Assembly: GCF_014652235.1 (NCBI RefSeq)
Contig: NZ_BMYK01000005.1
Location: 124,001-188,000, forward strand
DNA from: Pseudorhodoferax aquiterrae
GTDB lineage: Bacteria > Pseudomonadota > Gammaproteobacteria > Burkholderiales > Burkholderiaceae_C
Direction: 5' to 3'
Length of the DNA stretch: 64,000 bases
Part shown: positions 48,848 to 56,516 of the stretch, piece after piece
Layout: each line of letters starts with the position of its first letter
Position numbering within the stretch: position 1 is the first letter of the stretch
Translations under genes and position numbers: made by a program
Notes under the pieces: generated by a model
Seen by the model: only the letters and a program-made list of their open reading frames with translations
Databases searched by the model: none
Told to the model about the DNA's origin: nothing

Positions 48848-49372
48848 TCAGTGCAGGGTGTCGTTGCCGGCCACCGGCACCTGGACCTTGAAGAAGCCCG
48901 TGCCGGCCGTGCCGCGGCCGATCTCGTCCTCGGTCGCCTCGCGCACGGCGTTGACCGTCAGCGACAGGCGCAGCGCGATGCCGGCCAGCGGGTGGTTGCC
49001 GTCCAGCACCACGTGCTCGGGGTAGATCTCGGTCACCGTGTACATGCGGTTGCGGGGAATGCCCGCCGACAGGCCCTGGGGCAGGGCCGTGCCCTCGAAG
49101 CTCATGCCTTCCTCGAGCACGTCGGGGAACAGCGCGCGCGGCTCCAGGAAGATCAGCTCTTCGTTGAAGTCGCCGAAGGCGTCCTCGGGTTCCAGGTGCA
49201 GGTGCAGCTGGTCGCCGGCCACATGGCCCTGCAAGGCCTCTTCGACCTTGGCCAGCAGATCGTCGCCGCCGACCAGGAATTCCACGGGGTCGCTCAGCAC
49301 GTCCAGGTCTTCGCCCAGCGTGTCCTTGAGGGTCCAGGTCAGCGCCACGACGCATTGGGGGATGATTTCCAT
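48848..49372 (-). CDS. FKBP-type peptidyl-prolyl isomerase, SlyD-like
   Basis: 174 residues from ATG 49372. FKBP/IF fold with the SlyD-like insert-in-flap region (HLHLEPEDAFGDFNEELIF). The start CVVALTWTLKDTLGE and PVEFLVGGDDLLAKVEEAL match SlyD family members. The His/Cys-rich nickel-binding tail of E. coli SlyD is absent. Converges on dut and diverges from the oxygenase at 49441. Confidence 0.9.
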   Translation of the reverse strand: MEIIPQCVVALTWTLKDTLGEDLDVLSDPVEFLVGGDDLLAKVEEALQGHVAGDQLHLHLEPEDAFGDFNEELIFLEPRALFPDVLEEGMSFEGTALPQGLSAGIPRNRMYTVTEIYPEHVVLDGNHPLAGIALRLSLTVNAVREATEDEIGRGTAGTGFFKVQVPVAGNDTLH

Positions 49373-49440
49373 GGAAGAATTGTCGCAGCTTCGCCCCGCC
49401 GGCATCCGCGCGGGGCGATGGCGTTTTTGCACAGGACTCC

Positions 49441-50568
49441 ATGGACACGACCCAACCCCTGCCGCTGCTGGGCGGCCTTTCGCCCGAACGCTTCATGCGC
49501 AGGCACTGGCAGAAAAAGCCCCTGCTGGTGCGTGGCGCCATCCCCGGCTTCAAGGCCCTGCTGGAACGTTCTGCGCTGTTCGCGCTGGCGGAGCAGGAGG
49601 GCGTGGAGTCCCGCCTGGTGCAGCAGGGCGCCAAGGGCTGGACGCTCCAGCACGGCCCGTTCGCGCGGCGCGCACTGCCGCCGCTGAGCCGGCGCCAATG
49701 GTCGCTGCTGGTGCAGGGCGTGGACCTGCACAGCGATGGCATTCATGCGCTGCTCCAGGCCTTTCGCTTCGTGCCCGACGCGCGGCTGGACGATGTGATG
49801 ATCAGCTATGCCACGGACGGCGGGGGCGTCGGTCCGCACTTCGACAGCTACGACGTGTTCCTGCTGCAGGCCCATGGCCAGCGCCGCTGGCGCATCGGCC
49901 GCCAGCGCGACTTCCAGCTGCAAGAGGGCGTGCCGCTCAAGATCCTGGCGGCCTTCGAACCCGAAGAGGAATACGTGCTGGAGCCCGGCGACATGCTCTA
50001 CCTGCCGCCGCGCTACGCGCACGACGGCGTGGCGGTCGGCGAGTGCATGACGTATTCCATCGGCTTCAGGGCGCCCAGCCGCGGTGGCATCGCCCGCGAG
50101 CTGCTGCAGCGGCTGGCCGACACGGCAGAGGAGAGCCTGGGCGCTGCGCTGTACCGCGATCCCAAGCAGACGGCCACGCCACAGCCGGCCGCCGTGCCGG
50201 TCGAGGTGCGCTCGTTTGCGGCCGATGCCCTGCGCGCTTTGCTGGACGACCCGGCCGCACTGGACTGCGCGCTCGGCGAAATCCTGAGCGAACCCAAGGC
50301 GCAGGTCTGGTTCGGCGAGGGCGCGGACCTGCCCGAGGGCTGCGGCGTCGCGCTGGACCGGCGCAGCCGCATGCTCTACGACGCCGGCCATGTCTACCTG
50401 AACGGTGAGAGCTGGCGCGCCGGCGGCCGCGATGCGCGCCTCATGCAGCGCCTGGCGGACCTGCGCCGCCTGTCGGCACGCGAGGTCGCCGGCGCCAGCG
50501 AGGGCGCGCGCGAACTGCTCGCGCAATGGTGCGAAGACGGCTGGCTGCAGCCGCTACCGCATGGCTGA
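49441..50568 (+). CDS. JmjC/cupin oxygenase, ribosomal protein L16 arginine hydroxylase-like
   Basis: 375 residues. Start LLGGLSPERFMRRHWQKKPLL and the iron site HFDSYDVFLLQAHGQRRW (HxD) with the second His in YLPPRYAHDGVA match YcfD/RoxA, a 2-oxoglutarate and iron(II)-dependent oxygenase that hydroxylates an Arg of L16. The C-terminal winged-helix part is present (SAREVAGASEGARELLAQW). Overlaps the next gene by eight bases. Confidence 0.92.
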   Translation: MDTTQPLPLLGGLSPERFMRRHWQKKPLLVRGAIPGFKALLERSALFALAEQEGVESRLVQQGAKGWTLQHGPFARRALPPLSRRQWSLLVQGVDLHSDGIHALLQAFRFVPDARLDDVMISYATDGGGVGPHFDSYDVFLLQAHGQRRWRIGRQRDFQLQEGVPLKILAAFEPEEEYVLEPGDMLYLPPRYAHDGVAVGECMTYSIGFRAPSRGGIARELLQRLADTAEESLGAALYRDPKQTATPQPAAVPVEVRSFAADALRALLDDPAALDCALGEILSEPKAQVWFGEGADLPEGCGVALDRRSRMLYDAGHVYLNGESWRAGGRDARLMQRLADLRRLSAREVAGASEGARELLAQWCEDGWLQPLPHG

Positions 50569-51061
50569 GGACGCCGCGCCGGCGCTGCCGCAGGGCCGCT
50601 TCGCGGGCCGCGCGCAGTTCCACCAGTGGTTGTGCGCCGGTCTGCAGGCGGCCGCGCGCGCCGGCTGGGCCGAGCTGATCCTGGCCGATGCCGACTTCGC
50701 CGACTGGCCGCTCGGCGAGCGCGCCGTGGTCGCCGAGCTGCAGGCCTGGGCGCGGCCGGGCCGCCGCTGCACGCTGCTTGCAGGCAGCTACGAGGAGCTG
50801 CGGCGGCGCCATGCCCGCTTCGTGCAGTGGCGCATGCAATGGGACCACCTGATCAGCTGCCGCGCCTGCAGGGCCATGGACCGGCAGGATTTCCCGAGCG
50901 CGCTGTGGAGCCCGCACTGGAGCCTGCGCCGACTCGACACCGTGCACTGCACCGGATGGGCCGGGCCCGAGGCGGCACGCCGTGTGCAGACGCAGGAATT
51001 GCTGGCCGAGGCGCTGCGGCGCAGCACGCCCGCATTCGCGGCCTCCGTGCTGGGTCTGTAA
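50561..51061 (+). CDS. Conserved-looking hypothetical protein
   Basis: 166 residues from ATG 50561, overlapping the oxygenase end. Trp- and Arg-rich, soluble: FHQWLCAGLQAAARAGWAEL, ADADFADWPLGERAVVAELQ, LISCRACRAMDRQDFPSALW. The Cys pair SCRAC could bind metal. No family recognised. Coupling suggests a partner or co-regulated role with the hydroxylase. Confidence 0.75.
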   Translation: MAEDAAPALPQGRFAGRAQFHQWLCAGLQAAARAGWAELILADADFADWPLGERAVVAELQAWARPGRRCTLLAGSYEELRRRHARFVQWRMQWDHLISCRACRAMDRQDFPSALWSPHWSLRRLDTVHCTGWAGPEAARRVQTQELLAEALRRSTPAFAASVLGL

Positions 51062-51097
51062 CCAGGGTTTACACGGGGTTTACAGAATGTCGCTGCC

Positions 51098-51103
51098 TAT
51101 AAT
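51098..51103 (+). promoter_or_regulatory. Perfect -10 element upstream of the Ala-rich lipoprotein
   Basis: TATAAT. The upstream GGTTTACACGGGGTTTACA contains two TTTACA hexamers, but at 13 and 24 bases, neither ideal for a -35. The predicted transcript has a leader of about 110 bases before the ATG at 51222. Confidence 0.5.
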
Positions 51104-51221
51104 CGCGGGCTGAGCTGAAGGCGACCTTGTGCTTTCAACTCGGTCGTTGCAGCCCCTCGTTCTTCTGGCGGGACTGCAGCTCTTCAGGACTGTTTTCCAG
51201 AGAACACAAAGGATTCATGCA

Positions 51222-51578
51222 ATGAACAAGAAGCTCGTTCTGGCCGCTCTGATGGCCGCTGCTGCCCTGGCCGCCTGCGGCAAGAAGGAAGAGCCGGCGC
51301 CCGCGCCTGCTCCGGCTCCTGCTGCCGAAGCACCGGCGCCCGCGCCCGCCGCAGCTCCGGCCGAAGCTGCTGCTTCCGCCGCCGCCGATGCCGCGAGCGC
51401 TGCCTCCGCTGCAGCCGACTCCGCTGCTTCGGCCGTGGGCTCCGCCACCGAGGCCGCCAAGGATGCCGCTGCCGCTGCCGTGAACAACGCCACCGAAGCC
51501 GCCAAGGACGCCGCTGCTGCCGCGTCCGACGCCGCCAAGGCCGCCGCCGAAGCCGCCAAGGGCGCTGCCAAGCAGTAA
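51222..51578 (+). CDS. Ala-rich repetitive lipoprotein
   Basis: 118 residues. Lipobox LAAC (Cys19) after a short hydrophobic signal, then a Pro-Ala stretch (APAPAPAPAAEAP) and an Ala-rich amphipathic region with a repeated unit EAAKDAAAAA. About half of all residues are Ala. The pattern of Ala with spaced Lys/Asp/Glu suggests a long helix, possibly a periplasmic spacer or stress lipoprotein. The ATG 51222 is preceded by a near AAAGGA. Strong terminator just after. Confidence 0.85.
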   Translation: MNKKLVLAALMAAAALAACGKKEEPAPAPAPAPAAEAPAPAPAAAPAEAAASAAADAASAASAAADSAASAVGSATEAAKDAAAAAVNNATEAAKDAAAAASDAAKAAAEAAKGAAKQ

Positions 51579-51602
51579 GCTGCTCCGCAGCCTGTCCGAA
51601 GG

Positions 51603-51624
51603 AGCCACCGCAAGGTGGCTTTTT
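51603..51624 (+). terminator. Intrinsic terminator after the lipoprotein gene
   Basis: Perfect seven-pair stem AGCCACC / GGTGGCT with a GCAA tetraloop and a T-run. It lies six bases short of the convergent MBL gene's stop codon. No T-run on the other strand, so it is one-directional. Confidence 0.9.
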
Positions 51625-51629
51625 CGTTT

Positions 51630-52406
51630 CTAGACCTCGATCCAGTCCGTGCCCGTGACCGGGTCGGCCACGCCCAGCGCCAGGCTGCCGCAGCCTTGCG
51701 CGCCGGCCAGTGCGGCCAGTGCCAGCTCGGGCCGGTTGTTCTGCCGGCTCAGGTGCGCGGCGACGATCTGCTGCAGGCCCTGCGCCGCCAGCGCCGTGGC
51801 GATCCCCGCCGCCAGCGGGTTGGCCAGATGGCCGTGCGTGCCCCCCACGCGCCGTTTGAGGAAGTAGGGGTAGGGAGAGGCGGCCAGCAGCTCCGGGTCA
51901 TGGTTGCATTCCAGCAGCATCGCGCGGCAGCCGGCCAGCTGCGCCAGCACATGCTCGGTGGCGTGGCCGAGATCGGTCAGAACGCCCAGGCAGGTGGCGC
52001 CGTCGGACAGGCGCAGCTGCAAGGGCTCGCGCGCATCGTGCGGCACCGTGAAGGGGCGGAACTGCAGCGCACCCAGGCCGACCACGTCGCCGTCGCGCGC
52101 GATGTGCAGCAGATCGCCCAGGTCGGGCGCGCCGATGGCCTGGTGCGTGCCGTGGCTCATCCACAGCGGGATGCGGTGGCGCAGCGCGATCTTGCAGGCG
52201 CTGCCGATGTGGTCGCTGTGCTCGTGCGTGATGAAGATCGCGTCGATGTCGGCCATGTCCAGGCCGGCGAGCCCCAGACGCGTGGCCAGCGTGCGCGGGC
52301 CCAGGCCGCAATCGATCAGCAGGCGGTTGGGCCGGCCGCCGTCACGGGCTTCCACCACGGTGGCGTTGCCCGAACTGCCGCTGCCCAGGTTCTTGAAGCG
52401 CAGCAT
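51630..52406 (-). CDS. MBL-fold metallohydrolase (YycJ/WalJ-like)
   Basis: 258 residues. Metallo-beta-lactamase motif ITHEHSDHIGS, further His in FTVPHDA and LLECNHD, and a late His in VAAHLSRQNNRPE. GSGSSGNATVV at the N-terminus is typical of the YycJ group, which has exonuclease-like activity. Downstream of bamC by 15 bases in the dapA-bamC-MBL operon. Confidence 0.9.
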   Translation of the reverse strand: MLRFKNLGSGSSGNATVVEARDGGRPNRLLIDCGLGPRTLATRLGLAGLDMADIDAIFITHEHSDHIGSACKIALRHRIPLWMSHGTHQAIGAPDLGDLLHIARDGDVVGLGALQFRPFTVPHDAREPLQLRLSDGATCLGVLTDLGHATEHVLAQLAGCRAMLLECNHDPELLAASPYPYFLKRRVGGTHGHLANPLAAGIATALAAQGLQQIVAAHLSRQNNRPELALAALAGAQGCGSLALGVADPVTGTDWIEV

Positions 52407-52421
52407 CTGTGCGCCGGCTCC

Positions 52422-53513
52422 TCAGCGCAGGTCGTCGGCGATGACCTTGACGATGTTCTGCGCGTCGGCCTGCTTGGCCGGGCCGCCATCGGCGCCCAGC
52501 ACGGCCACGGTGCTGATCTCGCCCTGGCTGCGCACCGTGATGCGGTACTTGAGCGGTGCCTCGGTCTTGGAGGAGCTGCCGAACAGCTTGCCGAAGAAGC
52601 CGGGCTCGGCCTTGTTCGGATTGGGCGCCACGTAGCGCACGAAGTAGGTGCCCTGGCTGCGGTCACGGTCTTCCACGGTGAAGCCGGTGCGGTCCAGTGC
52701 CAGGCCGACGCGGCGCCAGGCGCGGTCGAAGCCGTCGTCCATCTGCACCACGGGCTGGTTGTCGACCGTGGCCACGCGCGTGGTCGAGCGCACCATGGTC
52801 TCGGACGCGGCCGCGGCCTTGACCTGCTCGTCGCGTGTGCCCAGCTTGACCATCAGCCGGCGCAGGAACTCGGCTTCGAGCTCGGGATCGACGGCGCGCG
52901 GCTGCCAGACGGTGCGGTCGCGGGCGTTGGTGTCGGGATAGACCTCGATCATGCCGCGGTGGCTGATGAAGATCTCCGAGCCTTTGGCCGTGCGCTCGAT
53001 GCGGGTGCGGAAGCGGTCGCGCTCACCGGTGGAGTAGACCGAATCCAGCACCTTGCCCAGCGTGCTGCGGATGAAGTCCTGCGGCAGCTTGGCACGGTTC
53101 TCGGCCCAGTCGGTCTCCATGATGCCCAGGTTGCGCTGGTCGATCGTGAGCAGGAAGCCGTTCTCCTGCCAGAAGTCGCGCACCTGGTCCCAAAGCTTCT
53201 CGTCCGGCGCACGGTCGAGCACCAGCCAGCGCGTGTTGCCGTCGCGCTCGATGCGCACGTCGCCGATCTGGCTGGCCGCGATGGGCACGCCGGCCTGCTG
53301 CTGCGGCTGGGTGGTCTGGTAGGCATTGGCCGAGATGGTGCTGCCGGGCACCACGTAGCGGCTGTCGCGGCTCAGCTGCGTGAGGTCGGGCGGCACCTCC
53401 AGCGTGGGCGCCTTGCCGGCGCTCTTGTAATCGATCTTGCTGCCTTCGAGCACCGAGCAGGCGCCAAGCGCCAGGGACAGCGCGAGCAGCGCCAGTCGAG
53501 CGGGAAATTTCAC
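52422..53513 (-). CDS. bamC: Outer-membrane assembly lipoprotein BamC
   Basis: 363 residues, GTG start at 53513. Signal with lipobox LGAC. N-terminal unstructured segment (YKSAGKAPTLEVPPDLTQ), which in E. coli binds BamD, then two helix-grip domains (RWLVLDRAPDEKLWDQVRDF; GFDRAWRRVGLALDRTGF). Component of the Bam complex at the outer membrane. Follows dapA as usual. Confidence 0.92.
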   Translation of the reverse strand: MKFPARLALLALSLALGACSVLEGSKIDYKSAGKAPTLEVPPDLTQLSRDSRYVVPGSTISANAYQTTQPQQQAGVPIAASQIGDVRIERDGNTRWLVLDRAPDEKLWDQVRDFWQENGFLLTIDQRNLGIMETDWAENRAKLPQDFIRSTLGKVLDSVYSTGERDRFRTRIERTAKGSEIFISHRGMIEVYPDTNARDRTVWQPRAVDPELEAEFLRRLMVKLGTRDEQVKAAAASETMVRSTTRVATVDNQPVVQMDDGFDRAWRRVGLALDRTGFTVEDRDRSQGTYFVRYVAPNPNKAEPGFFGKLFGSSSKTEAPLKYRITVRSQGEISTVAVLGADGGPAKQADAQNIVKVIADDLR

Positions 53514-53551
53514 GGACGGGATTCCTGTAGAAAGACCGGGGCGCCGGCGGC

Positions 53552-54448
53552 TCAGAGCAGGCCGCTGGCGCGCAATGCCGCTTCGACGACGGCTTCGTTG
53601 TTCTGGGCGAGGGGGGTCATGGGCAGGCGCATGGTGCCGCCGCACAGGCCCATGCGGGCCATCGCCCACTTGAGCGGGATGGGGTTGGCTTCGACGAACA
53701 GGTGCTTGTGCACGGGCAGCAGCTTGCGCTGGATCTCCATGGCGCCGCGCGCATCGCCGGCGATGGCGGCCACGCACAGTTCGTGCATGAGGCGCGGCGC
53801 GATGTTGGCCGTCACGCTCACATTGCCCTGGCCGCCGCACAGCATCAGCGCCACGGCGGTCGGGTCGTCGCCCGAATAGACGGCGAAGCCCTTGGGCACG
53901 TCGCGGATCAGCCACTGCGCACGTTCGATGTTGCCCGTGGCTTCCTTGATGCCGACGATGCCGGGCACCTGGGCCAGGCGCAGCACGGTGTCGTGCGCCA
54001 TGTCGGCCACGGTGCGGCCGGGCACGTTGTACAGCACGGTGGGCAGGTCGCCGACGGCTTCGGCGATGGCCTTGAAGTGCTGGTACTGGCCTTCCTGCGT
54101 GGGCTTGTTGTAGTAGGGCACGACCTGCAGCTGGCAGTCGGCGCCGACCTTCTTGGCGAAGCGGGCCAGCTCGATGGCCTCGGCCGTGGAGTTGGCGCCG
54201 CAGCCGGCCATGATGGGCACGCGGCCCTTGGCTTGTTCCACCGAGACGCGGATGATCTCGCAATGCTCTTCGACATTGACGGTGGGCGACTCGCCCGTCG
54301 TGCCGACCACGCCGATGCAGTCGGTGCCTTCGGCGATGTGCCAGTCGATCAGCTTGCGCAGCGCCGGGTAGTCGACGCTGCCGTCCTCGTGCATGGGCGT
54401 GACGAGGGCGACGATGCTGCCCGTGATGCTGGCGGTTAAAGAGGTCAT
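53552..54448 (-). CDS. dapA: 4-hydroxy-tetrahydrodipicolinate synthase
   Basis: 298 residues from ATG 54448. Schiff-base Lys in [10 protein letters not shown]; Thr pair in [10 protein letters not shown]; Tyr in VLYNVPGRT. Condenses pyruvate with aspartate semialdehyde for lysine and diaminopimelate. First of dapA-bamC-MBL. A 60-bp gap separates it from the methyltransferase upstream. Confidence 0.97.
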   Translation of the reverse strand: MTSLTASITGSIVALVTPMHEDGSVDYPALRKLIDWHIAEGTDCIGVVGTTGESPTVNVEEHCEIIRVSVEQAKGRVPIMAGCGANSTAEAIELARFAKKVGADCQLQVVPYYNKPTQEGQYQHFKAIAEAVGDLPTVLYNVPGRTVADMAHDTVLRLAQVPGIVGIKEATGNIERAQWLIRDVPKGFAVYSGDDPTAVALMLCGGQGNVSVTANIAPRLMHELCVAAIAGDARGAMEIQRKLLPVHKHLFVEANPIPLKWAMARMGLCGGTMRLPMTPLAQNNEAVVEAALRASGLL

Positions 54449-54508
54449 GTCCGCGGTCTGGAACGGAAAAACGCGCATTCTACCCAGCCGGTCTTGGCTG
54501 GAAGGGGC

Positions 54509-55075
54509 TCAGAGCCGGTGGCGCGGCGGGAGTTCCGTCGGGCTTTCCCGTACGGCGGCGATGCGTTGCACGAAGCGCGGGTGCTCCTCGAGGAAGCCGT
54601 CTTCGTAGGCGACCACGCGCAGGTCCGCCGCAGCGCGCAGCAGTTCCCCGGGCCGCAGCAGGAATTCGGGCCGCGACGGCCGGCCGACGGCCTCGTTGCC
54701 GAGCGCGAAGGTTTCGTAGACCAGCACGCCGCCCGGGCCGACCGCGGCCACCACCTCGGCCAGGCGCGGGCGCCAGAGGTAGTTCGTGACGACCACGGCG
54801 TCGAACCGGCGGCCCGCCAGCGGCCAGGGGCCGTCTTCGAGCTCTGCCTGCAGCACCTCGGCACCGGCTGCGGCCAACGGTGCCAGGCTGGCCAGGGCCT
54901 CGGGCGCGCGGTCGATCGCCGTCACGGCGAAGCCCTGCGCGTGCAGCCAGTAGGCGTGGCGGCCGGGCCCGCAGGCCAGGTCGAGCACATGTCCGCCGGG
55001 GGTGATCAGATGCGCCCAGCGCTGCACCCAGGCCGACGGCGGGTGCAGCGGGGCGGGCGGTGTGACGGCGCTCAA
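54509..55075 (-). CDS. Class I SAM-dependent methyltransferase (TehB-like)
   Basis: 188 residues, TTG start. SAM motif VLDLACGPGRHAYWL, acidic loop ITAIDRAP-like (VTAIDRAPEAL) and VVVTNYLWRP. Small size resembles TehB/tellurite-type methyltransferases, but substrate is unknown. TTGA overlap with the 40-residue gene upstream shows coupling. Confidence 0.88.
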   Translation of the reverse strand: MSAVTPPAPLHPPSAWVQRWAHLITPGGHVLDLACGPGRHAYWLHAQGFAVTAIDRAPEALASLAPLAAAGAEVLQAELEDGPWPLAGRRFDAVVVTNYLWRPRLAEVVAAVGPGGVLVYETFALGNEAVGRPSRPEFLLRPGELLRAAADLRVVAYEDGFLEEHPRFVQRIAAVRESPTELPPRHRL

Positions 55076-55194
55076 AAGCAGGCCCAGACCTGGTTGGCCA
55101 GCCCCACCATGAATTCGGGCTGCAGGTACATCGTGAACACGCCGGCCAGGGCGGCCAGCGCGATGGACCAGGCCGCGATGCGTGCCATGCTCAT
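55072..55194 (-). CDS. 40-residue single-helix membrane protein
   Basis: Begins MSMARIAAWSIALAALAGVF; a single hydrophobic helix (about 6-24) then FMVGLANQVWACF at the end. Both ends overlap neighbours by four bases (ATGA with the MFS gene, TTGA with the methyltransferase). Such coupling on both sides argues that it is translated. No family known to me. Confidence 0.75.
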   Translation of the reverse strand: MSMARIAAWSIALAALAGVFTMYLQPEFMVGLANQVWACF

Positions 55195-56414
55195 GTGGCC
55201 TTCAGCGCCGCGCCGCGCCGGATCGCGGCTTCCTTGACGGGCAGGTTCACGAGCCCGGCGAAGACCCCGAGCGCGATGGTGATCATCCAGACCACGTCGT
55301 AGCTGCCCGTGCGGTCGTACAGGTAGCCGCCCAGCCAGACGCCCAGGAAGGAGCCGATCTGGTGCGAGAAGAACACGAAGCCGCCCAGCATCGAGAGGTG
55401 CTGGATGCCGAAGATCGAGGCCACGGCGGCCGTGGTCGGCGGCACGGTGGACAGCCACAGCAGGCCCATGGTGGCGGCGAACAGGTACACGCTCAGGGGC
55501 GACAGCGGTGCCAGGATGAAGGCCGTGATGACCACGGCGCGCGCGAAGTAGATGAAGGACAGGATGTTCTTCTTGGCCATGCGCTGGCCCAGCGTGCCCG
55601 CGATGTAGGTGCCGAATACGTTGAACAGCCCGACCAGCGCCAGCGCGTAGCTGGCCACCTGGGGCGACAGGCCGTGGTCTTTCAGGTAGCTCGGCAGATG
55701 CACGCCGATGAAGACGACCTGGAAGCCGCAGACGAAGTAGCCGGCCATGAGCAGCTGAAAGCTTGGGTACTTGAAGGCCTCGGCCAGCGCCTGGGCGATG
55801 GTCTGCTCGCGCTTCACCGGTGCCGCGCCCGTGAAGCCCGGCTCGCGCAGCGCGAAGGCCAGCGGCACGATCAGGAGCGCGGCCGCGCCCAGGATCACGA
55901 GCGCCTCCTGCCAGCCGAAGCGCGCGATCAGAAAGCCCTCCACCGGCACCATCAGAAACTGCCCGAACGAGCCGGCCGCCGCCGCGATGCCCATGGCCCA
56001 GGAGCGCCGCTCGGCCGAGACGTTGCGGCCGATCACGCCGAAGATCACGGCGTAGGTGGTGCCGGCCTGGGCCATGCCCAGCAGCACGCCGGTGGACAGC
56101 GAGAACATCAGCGGCGTGGTGGCATGGGCCATGCCGAACAGGCCGAGCGCGTACAGCGCGGCGCAGACCAGCAGCACGCGGAAGGCGCCGAAGCGGTCGG
56201 CCGCCATGCCGGCGAAGATGCCGGCGATGCCCCAGGAGATGTTCTGGACCGCAATCGCCAGCGCAAAGGCCTCGCGCGTCCAGCCATTGGCCTGCGTGAT
56301 GGGCTGCAGCCACAGGCCGAAACCGTGGCGGATGCCCATGGACAGCGTCACGATCAGGCCGCCGCAGACCAGGATGCGGGCCAGCGGAAGGGGTGTCTTC
56401 GTTGTATTTGTCAT
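55191..56414 (-). CDS. MFS transporter
   Basis: 407 residues, 12 helices. MFS loop AGMAADRFGAFRVL between helices two and three; N-terminal IRHGFGLWLQPITQANGW and VFFSHQIGSFLGVWLGGYL resemble the oxalate/formate-type and monocarboxylate-type group (YbfB/OFA-like). Substrate unknown. Diverges from parE at 56517. First gene of a four-gene-overlap run. Confidence 0.9.
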   Translation of the reverse strand: MTNTTKTPLPLARILVCGGLIVTLSMGIRHGFGLWLQPITQANGWTREAFALAIAVQNISWGIAGIFAGMAADRFGAFRVLLVCAALYALGLFGMAHATTPLMFSLSTGVLLGMAQAGTTYAVIFGVIGRNVSAERRSWAMGIAAAAGSFGQFLMVPVEGFLIARFGWQEALVILGAAALLIVPLAFALREPGFTGAAPVKREQTIAQALAEAFKYPSFQLLMAGYFVCGFQVVFIGVHLPSYLKDHGLSPQVASYALALVGLFNVFGTYIAGTLGQRMAKKNILSFIYFARAVVITAFILAPLSPLSVYLFAATMGLLWLSTVPPTTAAVASIFGIQHLSMLGGFVFFSHQIGSFLGVWLGGYLYDRTGSYDVVWMITIALGVFAGLVNLPVKEAAIRRGAALKAT

Positions 56415-56516
56415 GGGGGCGCACTGTAGTGAATTTGCGTGACCCTTGCCGTCGCCCAGACTCCGGTCTGTGTTTGCATCCAGTCGCGCCGCGCGGCGAC
56501 CCTACAATCCCGCGCC

